Under the pieces are notes generated by a model. That model made no database searches. It was not told where the DNA came from and saw only the letters and a list, made by a program, of their open reading frames with translations. Of a DNA stretch of 64,000 bases, positions 1 to 44,073 are shown one piece after another (the stretch's first letter is position 1; every line of letters starts with the position of its first letter). The position numbers were made by a program, and so were the translations under genes. This DNA comes from Sabellastarte sp. h YS-2021 (lineage: Eukaryota; Annelida; Polychaeta; Sabellida; Sabellidae), in the NCBI GenBank assembly GCA_964017235.1, contig OZ024940.1:28762573-28826572 (forward strand), given 5' to 3'.

Positions 1-227
1 TAATTTCTTCCTCTATTTAATATGGTTTTCTATTCATGGAAAAATGCACTGCTTCCAAGATAAATGTGTTTGTGTTTTGTGTAGAAATTCAAGATGGCCA
101 CCAAAAATGGCAGGAAAAAGATATGTGGGAAAAATTGGCAGACGACTGTGCGAATACCCTGGGGGGTCAAACATTTTGGGGGAAATCACTCTTGGGAAAA
201 GTCGTCAGTTAACTCTGGTCTTCACCA

Positions 228-296
228 GTTGTCACTTGTGGGAGATGAACCCACACAGAGGCCACACCTTGTGATTAGGTGCCAAACTAATGGGAG
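228..296 (-). repeat. SINE family C, head fragment
   Basis: The minus strand reads like the tRNA-type head of the SINE at 48185-48334: a run ending in a B-box-like GGTTC core followed by a stem that closes on CACAAGTG. Only the head-proximal part is visible, so this is a truncated, decayed copy. The rest of 1-515 holds nothing I can assign. Confidence 0.5.
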
Positions 297-519
297 GTTA
301 AGACTTGGTTTAGACATTCTTACGCTAAAAGTAAAAATAGCATCAGAGATGGCCGTACGCCACAGCCTGAGGAAATAGTTTTCAACACCATGAGAAATAG
401 AAGTAGTGGAACAGTACAAAGATTGGGATACTTTCAGAGCAGTGTCAGTTATATAACATTGCAAATAATGTTTAAGTAGTAAACTAAAAATATGATGCAG
501 ACCTCTAACGTCTAAGCAA

Positions 520-850
520 TGCCCCTACCAACAGTCAACTTCCTACGCTTTATAGTTTCAGAGATATTGCGCTGACAGAATTTTTCAAGGTTACTATGGC
601 AAGATCAAAGTCAAATAAAGGTCACACCATGAAGTTACACACCTATAACCCCCAACCAATGTCCTTACCAAGTATCAACTTACTACACCTTACAGTTTCC
701 AAGACAAAGTCCGGACAAGATTTCGAAACTCAAGGTCACTACGGCAAGGTCAAAGGTCAAATCAAGGTCACACCATACCGATGCACACCTACAACTCCCA
801 ACCAATGTCCCTAACAAGAATCAACTTCCTACACCTTATGGTTTCTGATA
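520..850. repeat. Tandem repeat, period about 143 bp
   Basis: The same block, beginning near a CTTCCTAC motif and containing AAGGTCACACC and CCCAACCAATGTCC, recurs at about 539, 679 and 825, giving a little over two degenerate units. Frames that are open across it (596-814) are by-products of the repeat. No coding potential is seen. Confidence 0.65.
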
Positions 851-2437
851 CAGCCTGGACAAACTTTTTTGCCGCTGCCCGTCTGTCCATCTGGACACCA
901 TGGGTGAAAACAATACCTGACAGCCCTTAAGGGCTGTGGGGTAAAAACTGTTATTAAACTGAGATGTCAGACAAAGGTTAACTGAATATATAAATAACAC
1001 GCCCAAAAACATCACCTCCCAGTGGAGGTAATATAACTTGGGACACAGAGACAAGATCTGCTGTGTTTATGTAGCCGAAGGACATGCGGCCTACTTAGAG
1101 AATGTAGCAATAGTTCTATTACTGCCTTGTTAACAGGTCATATTAGAAAGATATTGAATGTATAGTTGCTTTATTGTTAATGTTTATATATTTGCCCAAT
1201 CAAAATTACATGCGAAATAAGGTGGGAGCAAAATGGAACTATATCCTGTTTTGTATGAAACTGTTAATAGTGTAGATATTACTCACCGTTTTATATATCA
1301 ATAAGCTGCACTCTTTTGTAAGAAATATTCACTTTTGAAATCCTCAACTGTGGTTTGTAACAGAGAACAAAGGGTTACTTATACTTTGTAACAATAACCA
1401 TATCACTGCCTTGTAACCAGGTTGTATTAGAAAGAGATGAAATATAGTTCCTTCAATGTCAGATGTTTTCCTGAAAACCACCCAATGAAAATAACACCCA
1501 AAAACTAATGTGTGGGCTTTATTTGGATAAAATGACACAATATAATGTTTTGCTTGTTTTCTAGAAACTATGGTGTAGATTTTCCCAACAAATCACGACA
1601 TAATCTTCTATCCCATTATGTGTAGGTACTTGTATATGCTTGCTAGAGGTTGAAAATGTAACTGTTTTAATATTTGCCCAAAATACAAATTTGGCCATAA
1701 AACATTTAGTCTACAACAATCAGTAAACTGAGTGGTTTCCCACTAAAACTTTGACAATAAATGTGCATTTGTATTGATTGAAATTCTATCATTTTACATA
1801 AAATGGTTTGCCAGTATATTTACTTACAATTTACTGCGTTTTATATCAACCGAGTTCTTAAATTCAGAAGCTGAAATTATGTGCCAGTTACTGTAAACAG
1901 TACCTGTATTATGTTTCCTAACAGGGGATAAGTACACTTCTAGGGGATATATAAGTACAACAAAGTATATGGCTTGTATGTGACTTGTTCAAGTCACCAA
2001 CGACAGATCTCCTTATGCTTCAACGACTTTACCAAATATGGAGAAGATTTAACATGAGAATACTGAAAGACTAAATGCGTGTTTCACTGTTCAAGATTCA
2101 CGATCTATGACTTAAAGGCACGATTCGTGAATATATATTTTATGATGATTTGCATGACTTTTACAAGAACAGAGAAAATATCTCTATCAGTCAGTCTAGT
2201 TAGTCTGTTGCCACATATGAATGAAACTTTACAGGTAATTTCTTTCAGCTGCACAAGAAAAAATATTGTAAGTTCCCTTGGAAATAAAGTTTTCAAGGAA
2301 TTAGTTTGTAACATAGGTGAGGAGAATTCAGTGAGATTAATAACAGGTCGATAACACGTTAGTTGACATTCAAACAGTTGACAATTTATTTACATAATCA
2401 CAGACTTAAAGCACACTTGTGATGTCATTCTATTGTT

Positions 2438-2473
2438 AAAAGTGTGCATTATTTTTAGGTAATGCACACTTTT
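2438..2473. other. Perfect 14-bp hairpin
   Basis: The arms AAAAGTGTGCATTA and TAATGCACACTTTT flank an 8-base loop. A near-identical hairpin lies at 2923-2957. Function is unknown. It could be a foldback scar, a structured RNA element or a cruciform. Confidence 0.7.
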
Positions 2474-2922
2474 TTGTTCCAATTTACAGACACCTGAAAC
2501 AGTCAAATGGTGCCTATTTTCTAGACCAGAAAATTGTACATTACAAAATAATTCACCTTTTCATCAATAGGATGACACAAGAAGTGTGTTTTAATTCCAG
2601 TAAATCAGTTGAATTATCCAGTTCATTTGCTCCAAAAGTGTTCTAAGTTACAAACAGTTCTGAGTTATAAACAAATTATTTCAGTCACTTTTATTCTTGC
2701 AATCCATTTTAGAGTAAAAATTCTACAGAACTGACAAAATACCAGAAACCAATATAAACACATGGGCAATATACAAAGACAAATATAAAAATAGCCACAA
2801 ATCAAGTGCATTGAGATTTAGGTTAATTGGTTTGTCAAGAGGTTTTGAAACATTTCTATAAAAATGGAATTATTTTGGGGGTTGTATCCAAAAGTTGGTG
2901 AGCTTTACCTTCGGGGTCTCGT

Positions 2923-2957
2923 AAAGTGTGCATTATTTTCCCAGTAAGGCACACTTT
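2923..2957. other. 13-bp hairpin, second copy
   Basis: The arms are AAAGTGTGCATTA and TAAGGCACACTTT, with one mismatch and a 9-base loop. The stem sequence is that of the hairpin about 485 bp upstream, while the flanks differ. Confidence 0.65.
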
Positions 2958-3472
2958 TTCATACTTTACCTATCACATAAATCTGATTGTGTAGAAATGG
3001 ACAATTGGAGAGAAAACACTGTACATTCAATCATTGTCAAAGATCACAGTTTGTGTGGAGGTGATTTAGACAGTTGACAATATATACAATCACTGTCAAA
3101 AGTTAGAGATTTGTTTGTATGGAAGCAAACATTATGAAGGTATATTGTTTGAGTTTGCAGATAGTTTCTTTTCCTTCTAATAAAAACATATAATCTTTTT
3201 AAGACTATGTCTGTGTAACTTGTACGTTTTTGGTTTTATATATTGACAGGGATAGCTCTTCTTGGACTATTCATATTGGGCATCAATACGAGGTCTATAA
3301 TTTGTACATTGAAGTCAACCCTGTTACTTAGGATTCCTGATTAAGTAGAACTGCCTGAACCCGTATATACACTGCCATATAAGAGTGTTTTAATTATTCT
3401 TCTTACATTTTGAATTTATTTAAGCCAACATTAAGTTCAATGAAGTCAAATGCCAAAGTTTGGGGTTTATGT

Positions 3473-3505
3473 GGAGTTCAACAGCCAGGGTCATATTGGT
3501 ACAGG
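3473..3505 (-). repeat. SINE tail fragment
   Basis: GTTCAACAGCCAGGGTCAT is the reverse complement of the 3' tail shared by SINE families B and C in this window. Only the tail is present. Confidence 0.5.
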
Positions 3506-3689
3506 ATCTCAGAATTGTATTGCATTTATACTCCGTGTAATATATCCATGTACTACAGGACTCAAAGCCCTATATGACCCATCTGACTGCACCAGTACAT
3601 CCCAACTCACAAGTTACTGATATTTTCTCCAACTGAAAGACAAAGTATCAAGGATGATCATTTATTATTATCGATGGCCTTGAGGTTCT

Positions 3690-3790
3690 TTGACAGAACA
3701 TTGTCGCTTGTGGGGAAAAAAACCCACACAGAGGTAACTGCCTGTGATTAGATACTACCTAAACTTGGTAAACCCCACAAGATCTCGGAG
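3690..3790 (-). repeat. SINE family C, head fragment
   Basis: The minus strand carries the GTGTGGGTT and CACAAGCGACAATG segments of the family C tRNA-like head, interrupted by an A-rich insertion. It is a decayed copy. Confidence 0.45.
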
Positions 3791-4273
3791 GATCTTTATG
3801 TTTAAAACAAGACAATTTACTTACATGTGTGAAATTATAAAGAAAAAATACAGACCCAATCCAGCATGTAAAAGTTAGGATAGAACTAGTTCATGGAGTA
3901 ATTAAAACATGCAACACATTTAATAAACACAATTATTATATTGCAAGTTTTACACTGTTACAGTATTTACATTGCGTCCTATTTATGTTCCAGCCTGCAT
4001 GTGTAAAAAAAATGACTTTTTGAGCCACTAAACTGTATGTGTACAAAGTATGACTGATGGTCATTTTTATAACACAGACGTGTACATTGTATTCCAAGCT
4101 TTATTCAAACCCAGCTTTTTAGATATTTCCCGAAAGTACTCACTTTGAGTCAGTACCCTCACTTTGATTTTGTAGATCAAATGTGTTGCTGTACTAACAC
4201 TATGCATAAACATACACATAGTTGGGAGATGCAGCAAATATTTTTTATAAGTTTCTTCCTTCACATGACTTGA

Positions 4274-4506
4274 TTTGTTTATTTATTTGGGGTTTTACGT
4301 CGCTTTCAACACTGTACAGGTCATATCACGACGGGTAGTTGGAAGGGCAGAGGAAACCAGTACATATAGTTCGCTAGGGGTGTGTACTGTAAACTGCTGA
4401 CCAACGGTAAGCAACTACCAGCTTTCCCACTTACGGCCATGACGGGGATCGAACCCCGGCCGCAGAGGTGGGAGGTGAGAGTGTTACCACTCTGCCACCG
4501 TGGCCC
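4274..4506 (-). repeat. SINE family A, full length
   Basis: A tRNA-derived SINE of about 233 bp. On the minus strand the head has an A-box-like TGGCAGAGTGG and a B-box-like GGTTCGATCCC. The tail ends in GACGTAAAACCCC followed by (AAAT)n. It is flanked by a 16-bp target-site duplication, ccttcacatgacttga, at 4258-4273 and 4507-4522. This copy is a good reference for the family. Confidence 0.9.
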
Positions 4507-4774
4507 CCTTCACATGACTTGAAAATTGGTTTCTAATGTACGGAGAGATCTCAGAGATGCTTTTGCGGTTTTGAATTTTTTGTGTGCTTTTAGTAACATA
4601 AAGACCCTTTTATCTTTATCATAGTACAAAGGGATGCTATGTAGCTTTGGAATGTTAACTTCTTGCATAAAATTTCTAATCTTTAAATTTCTTTTAGCAA
4701 ATATGGAAATGCTAGAAAAACGTCAACTGAGAGGCCAAATGGAGTTTTTCTTATAATCTAATCTATTGCTTTGT

Positions 4775-5095
4775 AGGCGCAATATCTTCCCCACTAACGG
4801 GAACTCTGTGCACTAGTTAACAAAATTCATTTTTAACAAGGAGAGTCGAGGGGCATTCAAGGTCAGTGATCCGGAGTTATGGGTGTGACCGAGAGGGGAG
4901 GAAACTGGAGCTGAAGAGGTGGGGTTGAGGTGGTTCCTAAATGATGTGACTGAGGGACTATTTCTTATTTGGAAGGGGAAGGAGTTCCAGAGAACTGGCG
5001 CATAGTGACTGAAAGAATTGGAGAAAAGTGTTTGATTTATGAACTCTACGGTCAAAAATGGGGGCATGAATGAACTTGAGTTTAGGGGTACTACG
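4775..5095 (-). mobile_element. LINE 3' end, 5'-truncated
   Basis: A minus-strand frame (5067-4813) reads like the extreme C-terminus of a CR1/L2-type reverse transcriptase ORF, with an NSFSHYAPVLWNSFP motif followed by SPSVTSFRNHL. The same protein tail and the same downstream segment containing TATCTTCCCCAC occur at 50540-50985. It is a dead 5'-truncated copy. Confidence 0.65.
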
Positions 5096-5389
5096 CCTTG
5101 TATTTCTTATATGTACTTTTTGATCTCCAATTTATGGGCCTGATTTGGGATTTTGAGTCTTTTAATCTAACCTAGGTTTTATGTGATTTCTTCACATTAT
5201 TGTTTACAATGGATTTTTCTTCAGGAAAAAGTATCACAGATTTTATTCACAAATATAGCTCCCATTCATGGAGAAAAAACATCACCGATAAATTATGAAC
5301 TGTAACTGTGGAAACAAACATTTAGACAACTTATAATGCATTTCTAAATCCACTGATACTTCACTGCCCTTCAACATTCGTTTTTTGCG

Positions 5390-6715
5390 TTAATACATCC
5401 TACCAAATGGACAATTGCTAATCCGGTCCACCAAACGACAGAAAAAGTTGTCCTGTGATACACACCAGCAGGTCGGTCCAGTACTGTGCATTCCTGTCTC
5501 GACAGTTTGATGTCATACCATCTTTTTTGTTTGGCGTGTGTACTGTGCAGACGTTTTTTTTTTTTTTGAGTCCTTAGAAGTTGAAGAATTTGTGGATATA
5601 TTGGGGAATTGAACTTTAATTATATTTTTGCTACATTCTGTGAGTATATCTACCCATCATGTCATCTTCAGGACCAAAACTGAGGGGCTTGCAGCCATTC
5701 AATGGCAGCCTTTGACGAGCATACCCACTGTACACACTGTCGTGACAAGGGTAAAGGCAGTGACCCCTGCATGTTGAAACTAGAAGATTGTCCTCACTCA
5801 AACATTCTTACCACAGAACAGAAACACTAACTGGCCATACCTTCATTTAAAATGAAGAAAGAATTGCATGATTTGAAGTATGCCAAATCCTGACAGACCA
5901 GAAGATGATGATAGCTCTGGCAGCACCCTTGTAGATCCGACTTTAGTCCCATTTATTAGGTTGGCAAATGAGCAGCAGAAGCGGAAATCCCCAGAATAAT
6001 CAGTGACCAGAGAAACACTCTGAAACCCCTCTCAAACCTGCCAAGTTGTTCACCGACAGCAAGTTGGAAGCTTTGGACCAGAAATGGCCAGAATGTTTCA
6101 GTAGACCGGAAGCAATGCTGGTGACCAGGACCTTTGACAAGCCAGAACCAACTTCCAGACTGTGAAGGTTACACCATCCAAGGATCCACCAGCTGGTGCA
6201 GTGAAGTTATCTGAAATATTTTAGCACCAACCCAGCCAGCGGGCTGTCCTCTGCCTGTGGACTGACCTCAATCTGTGGACCAACCTCAGTATGTTGACTG
6301 ACCTTACCCTGTTGACCGAACCCAGTCTAGTGACAAACTCAACACCGACCAGGTCCCTACTTTGACTATCCATAGTATAAAAGAACTTTCTATCACTTCT
6401 GAGAGCTTTTAAAAAAAGAAAAAGATGCTAAGACATCACACTGTCTAGACAGCAAGTAGTGAATTGCACACAGCCAAGCCAGTTCTGCCAGTGGACAACA
6501 AGAGGTCTTTTCTGACATTTGGCAGGTCCGGTCACAAAGACCAGTATAGGAAATTGTATCAGCACAATAAAATGTCTTCACACAGTACTTTGGAAAATTT
6601 CCTTCAAACTTTTGAAAGCGGCTGAATGCACAGGAGCAAGGGAAAAAAGATGCTATGACGTCACATTGTCTAGACAGGAAGGAAGCACGATGCACCACCT
6701 GGCAAATGCAACTGT
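5390..6715 (+). mobile_element. DIRS-type retroelement remnant (fossil)
   Basis: The left end (5390-5540) resembles the inverted terminal repeat of the DIRS element at 21884-28268. It is followed by gag-like sequence near 5658-6380 with the same Cys/His-rich start. Terminal-repeat-like sequence recurs near 6420-6540 and 6640-6710. The RT, RNase H and recombinase parts are absent, so this is an internally reduced, clearly older copy with many breaks. It lies downstream of ATIC in the opposite orientation. Confidence 0.7.
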
Positions 6716-6797
6716 GACTGGGTCTTGTAAGTTAGTGTTGCTTATTGCTCACCATTCCAATGGATTTTTACGCATGGGCTCTGGCGAGGCTTGCGCT

Positions 6798-6976
6798 TCT
6801 ATATTTATTTATTTGGGCAGAGGAAACCAGTACATACAGTTGGCCAACGTTCTGTACTGTAAACTGCCGACTAACGGCAAGCAACTACCAACTTTCCCAC
6901 TGGAGGTCAGGCCAGGAATCGAACTCCGATCTCAGAGGTGGAAGGTGAATGTTACTACTCTGCCGCCGTGGCCCCC
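6798..6976 (-). repeat. SINE family A, internally deleted
   Basis: The (TTTA)n tail, the body from GGCAGAGGAAACCAGTAC onward and the head ending GTGGCCCC are present. The tail-proximal segment between (TTTA)n and GGGCAGAGG is missing. Confidence 0.75.
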
Positions 6977-6989
6977 GTGGCTTCTAGAG

Positions 6990-7150
6990 ATCACCTTTTT
7001 CACGTCTCCGGACTTTCATGAATTTTGGCATGGCAGAATGACTACCAGTCTCATCAATGAAGTTAAGCAGCATTGGGCTATGTTAGTACTGGGATGGGTG
7101 ACCGCCTCAGTGCACTACTTTTGTGCAGTAAAAGTGAAACACACTGAGAA
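6990..7150 (+). repeat. 5S rRNA-derived SINE
   Basis: The core at about 7057-7112 matches the 3' half of 5S rRNA: GTTAAGCAGC, then GTTAGTACTGGGATGGGT and GACCGCC. These correspond to the internal control region (box A, intermediate element, box C) used by TFIIIA and RNA polymerase III. The flanks (TCTCCGGACTTTCATGAATT before, AGTGCACTACT after) are shared with the minus-strand copy at 63770-63945. That makes it a SINE3-like family rather than a real 5S gene. The 5' half of 5S is absent. Confidence 0.75.
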
Positions 7151-7153
7151 AGA

Positions 7154-7159
7154 TTTATT
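7154..7159 (-). terminator. Possible ATIC poly(A) signal
   Basis: AATAAA on the minus strand about 610 bases after the ATIC stop codon. If used, the 3' UTR would include the tandem repeat at 7195-7460. Other AATAAA hexamers lie in SINE tails, so this is a weak call. Confidence 0.3.
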
Positions 7160-7194
7160 GATTCATGTGTGATGTGTTAACACATCAAATGGAG

Positions 7195-7460
7195 CAGCCC
7201 ATTATGAACACAGTATATCTGACAAGAACACATCCATAATGAACACAGTAGATCTGACAAGAACACATCCATTATGAACACAGTATATTTGACAGCAGCT
7301 CATTAACTATGAATATAGCATATTTTGATAGCAGCAAAAATGCTATGAATGTAGCATACTTAACAGGAGCACATACAATATGAACACAGTATATCTGAAT
7401 GCAGCACATAAACTATGAATATGAACACAGCATATTTCAAAGGAACACGTGTGTAATTAA
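7195..7460. repeat. Degenerate tandem repeat, about 28-32 bp
   Basis: About eight units of the form cacatccattatgaacacag followed by tatatctgacaagaa. The array falls inside the inferred ATIC 3' UTR or just downstream of it. The units diverge, so the array is old. Confidence 0.7.
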
Positions 7461-7768
7461 TACATTGCATTCATCCATCAACCAGTATTTAAAACTTGTA
7501 CAACAGAATAAAAAGTTACACATTAACAAATTACCAGAAGAAACAAATGGAAGAACTCCAAAATATAATGAAGACCTTGTATATTTTTTTAAAAAAAAAA
7601 AGGAGTTTCAGCACAGAATATTACAGAACAACACTGGGAAAAACATCAAATGACAGTTCAAAACAGCGTGGAACTTAATTTTACAGTGTCTGGTCATGTG
7701 ATTTTTCTGAATGGAAGATGGTATATTCCACACACAGAGTTTATACACGAAGTCAGTCTATGCATATC

Positions 7769-41040
<33,272 letters not shown>

Positions 41041-41229
41041 TTTGTAGCAGTTTCCTCCTCTCTGTGAATGTATCACCTCTACACGTGTTCCCCTCTCTCT
41101 GTCTGCACTGGGTTGTTTGGGAGAGGATGCACTCAGTGACCTGGGTCGAACACGTGGGTTGTCAGTCAGTCTCAGTACTCTCCTCTTGACCACACCAAGT
41201 ACTGTCAACAAGTGTAACCTTGCTGTCAT
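41041..41229 (-). other. ATIC 5' UTR or alternative N-terminal extension
   Basis: In frame with ATIC and free of stops from an ATG at 41229, adding 63 residues beginning MTARLHLLTVLGVVKRRVLR. The extension is Arg-rich and poor in acidic residues over its first 45 positions. It could be plain 5' UTR or a presequence. Confidence 0.4.
41082..41156. promoter_or_regulatory. Two CACGTG E-boxes near the ATIC start
   Basis: Canonical CACGTG sites at 41082-41087 and 41151-41156, within 120 bases upstream of ATG 41040. MYC/USF-type factors are known to regulate purine-synthesis genes through such sites in vertebrates. Whether these lie in promoter or transcribed leader is not visible. Confidence 0.4.
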
Positions 41230-41560
41230 GTAAAGAATATAATGTCAACGTCCAACTGACACTGTTGTTTATTTCACCTATGTGTTTTTATTTCACATAC
41301 AATCTGTCTTTTCATTTGTTTGTGGGAGGGGCTTGCATGACGTCACGTCTAGGATGTTTTTTTTTCCCGGGAAATATCATAGGAGTCGCAGTGACACGAG
41401 TTTAAATATCTGAGTTAGAGGTTTCATGTAGATCTACTGTGACCTGGTGCAGTCATTTCATTCTCACCACCGTACTGAAAACAAGTCAATTAGGCAGTGA
41501 CTGTGACACTCTAAGGGCTGGATAGTCGTGTGATATTCTACATGCTCTGACATTTGAAAA

Positions 41561-42319
41561 TTGACCCTTTGCATCCACGTCATAATGTGACGTCAGGATG
41601 ACGTTTCCAGTGAACAACGTCCATTTTGGACGGCAAAACACGGATTATTAGTGCTGTACTTTGACAAAAAATTAAACTTATGCCTCTAAAAATCATATAT
41701 TTGAGTTCTGTAAAAAGGGAAATCATTCTAAATATATTTCCTTAATGAAGGCACAGCTTTTGAAAAAATACTATTTTGTCTTTAATTATGATTTTGATAT
41801 TTATGTAAACTTTTGTTAGTTTTCATTTGCGGTCGAGAAACATTTGCACTAAAAATATATATCAAAAGTACACAACTTTTAAATGATTATTTCTCCTTGA
41901 ATAATTTGTCCATTTTTGTTCTGTAAAAAGTATATTGATGCGAAGGTTATCAACAATTTGGTAAAATGAAAATAAGGAATTCTTCTATGGCCTAACATTT
42001 TTATATTTGCCTGTACTTAAGACGCACATTACAGAAAAACGAATATTTTGCATTTTACTAAAAGTTCAGTGCTCTATACCTCGACAATCCTGTGTCCTAA
42101 TGTTATTTTGCAAACAGTAACGGATAGGCAAGGGCTTGTACTTTAATGTGTGCAATTTTGAAGTCAATAAGATGCATATTTATTTTATAATTAATTTTTA
42201 AAACAAGGTATATCTTCCTATACATCCCATATGTTAACACAGACATGTCCGTTTAAGCGTGATGTTTTGCCGTCCAAATCATAATACGTAACATTGTGAC
42301 GTAAGATGCAAAGGGTCAA
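41561..42319. mobile_element. piggyBac-like MITE, 759 bp
   Basis: Long terminal inverted repeats: left TTGACCCTTTGCATCCACGT then CATAATGTGACGTCA; right reverse complement TTGACCCTTTGCATCTTACG then TCACAATGTTACG. Inner segments TTTTGGACGGCAAAACA and GTTTTGCCGTCCAAA are also inverted. CCCTTTG ends beside a TTAA-like tetranucleotide (TTGA/TCAA here) are typical of piggyBac. No ORF of note. Confidence 0.7.
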
Positions 42320-42382
42320 TAGCCATTGAGTCATGTGGGAAGTCGCAAATTTTTCAAACATGATTAATTATTTATAAACCAG

Positions 42383-42493
42383 AGGCCGTATTCACCAAAA
42401 GGTCTTAACCAAGTCTTGGACTTAGACTGGCTATATTTGTATACAAAAGTGAAGCCTAATACTTGGCTAAGACCTTTCGTGAATACTGCCCCT
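42383..42493. mobile_element. Short foldback element, 111 bp
   Basis: AGGCCGTATTCACCAAAAGG with TCTTAACCAAGTCTTGG on the left pairs with the reverse complement of the right end, AGGGGCAGTATTCACGAAAG with GTCTTAGCCAAGTATTAG. The whole unit is almost one imperfect hairpin. No coding content. Confidence 0.75.
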
Positions 42494-43159
42494 GGCTTGA
42501 TTATTTTAGCAGTGACTGTACACCAGTACCCAATAATGCCAGTAAATGTCGTGTTTGGGGAAGAAATCCTCTTTCAAGTTTCTTAATTTTAAAAAAAGAA
42601 CAGTAATCAAACCCAAATTTGTTTATGGTTATATTGTTAGGAAAAAAAAATTTTTTTTTAAACTTTATGCATGAATATGTCTGGTTATATTGTAAAACTG
42701 AAAAAAAATAATAAGAATAAACTCAGAAATCGTATTCATTTTTTAGCTTTATTCTTGGGAAAAAAATTACAAGTTATCTTAACTCAAGAGGTAGATCTAA
42801 CCAGATCATTATATATCTTCTGGATTTGTCCTCTGATATGTGCATGGCAATGTAATCTAATTTTCACAATATAACCACAAACTGTGGTTTTAAACTGTTT
42901 ACAGCATAACCACTTTACCACAAACAAAGTGTTAAGTGACTTCCGTGGGCCTCCGTACATATGTATTATATATGGAGAGAAAACATGAACTACTGAAGGA
43001 TGGACGCGTGTAAAGTACAGACATGATTGATATTGATCTTTTTAGTTTAAGAAGAGAGGCCTAGTTTGTGCAAACTTTGAAAAGCAGCCATTTGTTAGTC
43101 AGACGAAGGGGTGGGGGGGAGGGGTAGCCCTGCCACCGGCATTAATATGTATAGTATGG
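42494..43159. other. Gene-free AT-rich stretch
   Basis: It contains a weak inverted pair (TTTATGGTTATATTGTTAGG near 42625 against CACAATATAACCACAAACTG near 42866), possibly a decayed foldback element. Nothing else is recognised. Confidence 0.4.
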
Positions 43160-43389
43160 ATTTGTTTATTTGGGGTTTTACGTCGCTTTCAACACTGTAC
43201 AGGTCATATCACGACGGGTAGTTGGAAGGGCAGAGGAAACCAGTACATACAGTTCACTAGGGTTCTGTACTGTAAACTGCTGACCAACGGCAAGCAACTA
43301 CCAGCTTTCCCACTTGAGCCCGTGCGGGGATCGAACCCCGGCCTCAGAGGTGGGAGGCGAGAGTGTTACCACTCTGCCACCGTGGCCCC
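43160..43389 (-). repeat. SINE family A, full length
   Basis: Complete, close to consensus. An imperfect duplication of the type GTATAGTATGGA / TGTATATGGA flanks it. Confidence 0.88.
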
Positions 43390-43862
43390 TTGTATATGGA
43401 CACAACTGTTTGATTGCATTATTATTATTATTTTAGAATGATATCAAAAATTTATACAGCTTAGCTAGCTGAGGAGAACAAGAAAGGCCTCTGATACAGT
43501 GTGCATTATGGTAAAAATATTTAACGTTTGCATTATGGTTCAGACAGCCTGGAAGGCCAGGCTAGGGAGGGGGTTATTCAGCTCAAGATTTACATGTGAA
43601 ATGTGAGGAGCATATCACATATAATCTTAATAAGGTGAGATGAACCCACCTTGTACAATTCAAGAAAATGCGACGGTTTACAAGAACTGAATCAATATAG
43701 TATGATTTTAAATGTCAACATGTACTTTAACAAGAAATGCTAGTTCATTTTACCATCCCCAGGTAAGAGCACTATACACAGTTATTTTTCTTGTTATCAT
43801 AATTATTAACTATGTTATACATTTCCTTTAGAAATTTACAGTTTCTTTCCTTAATAATTGGA

Positions 43863-44073
43863 GGGGCCATGGTGGCAGAGTGGTAACACTCTCACCTCCC
43901 ACCTCTGAGGCCGGAGTTCGATTCCCGTCAAGGCCTCAAGTGGGAAAGCTGGTAGTTGCTTGCCGTTGGTCAGCAGTTTACAGTACAGAACCCTAACGAA
44001 CTGTATGTACTGGTTTCCTCTGCCCTTCCAACTACCCGTCGTGATATGACCTGTACAGTGTTGAAAGCGACTT
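43863..44073 (+). repeat. SINE family A, tail-less
   Basis: Head, A box TGGCAGAGTGG, B box GTTCGATTCCC and body are present up to GTTGAAAGCGAC. The (AAAT)n tail is missing. Confidence 0.85.

Larger units (their letters stand above)
1000..3200 (-). repeat. Inverted copy of the TRIM-gene 5' flank
   Basis: Read on the minus strand, this stretch aligns in the same order with the 5' flanks of the two TRIM-like genes. 3160-3000 matches 55180-55360, 2370-2330 matches about 47340-47400, 1960-1740 matches 47680-47900, and 1560-1040 matches 48080-48720. The shared words include AACAAGGCAGT and ATAATTTCAGCTTC. No RING or propeller exon follows in the remaining 1000 bases, so the gene body is either beyond the window edge or lost. 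This accounts for most of the gene-free left end. Confidence 0.7.

Noticed and set aside
6990-7150. A real 5S rRNA gene
   Set aside because: Only the 3' half of 5S is recognisable and the flanks are shared with the second copy, so it is a SINE.
6519-7172. Plus-strand 217-codon frame
   Set aside because: Runs through a DIRS terminal repeat, a SINE and the 5S-derived SINE; no unity as a gene.
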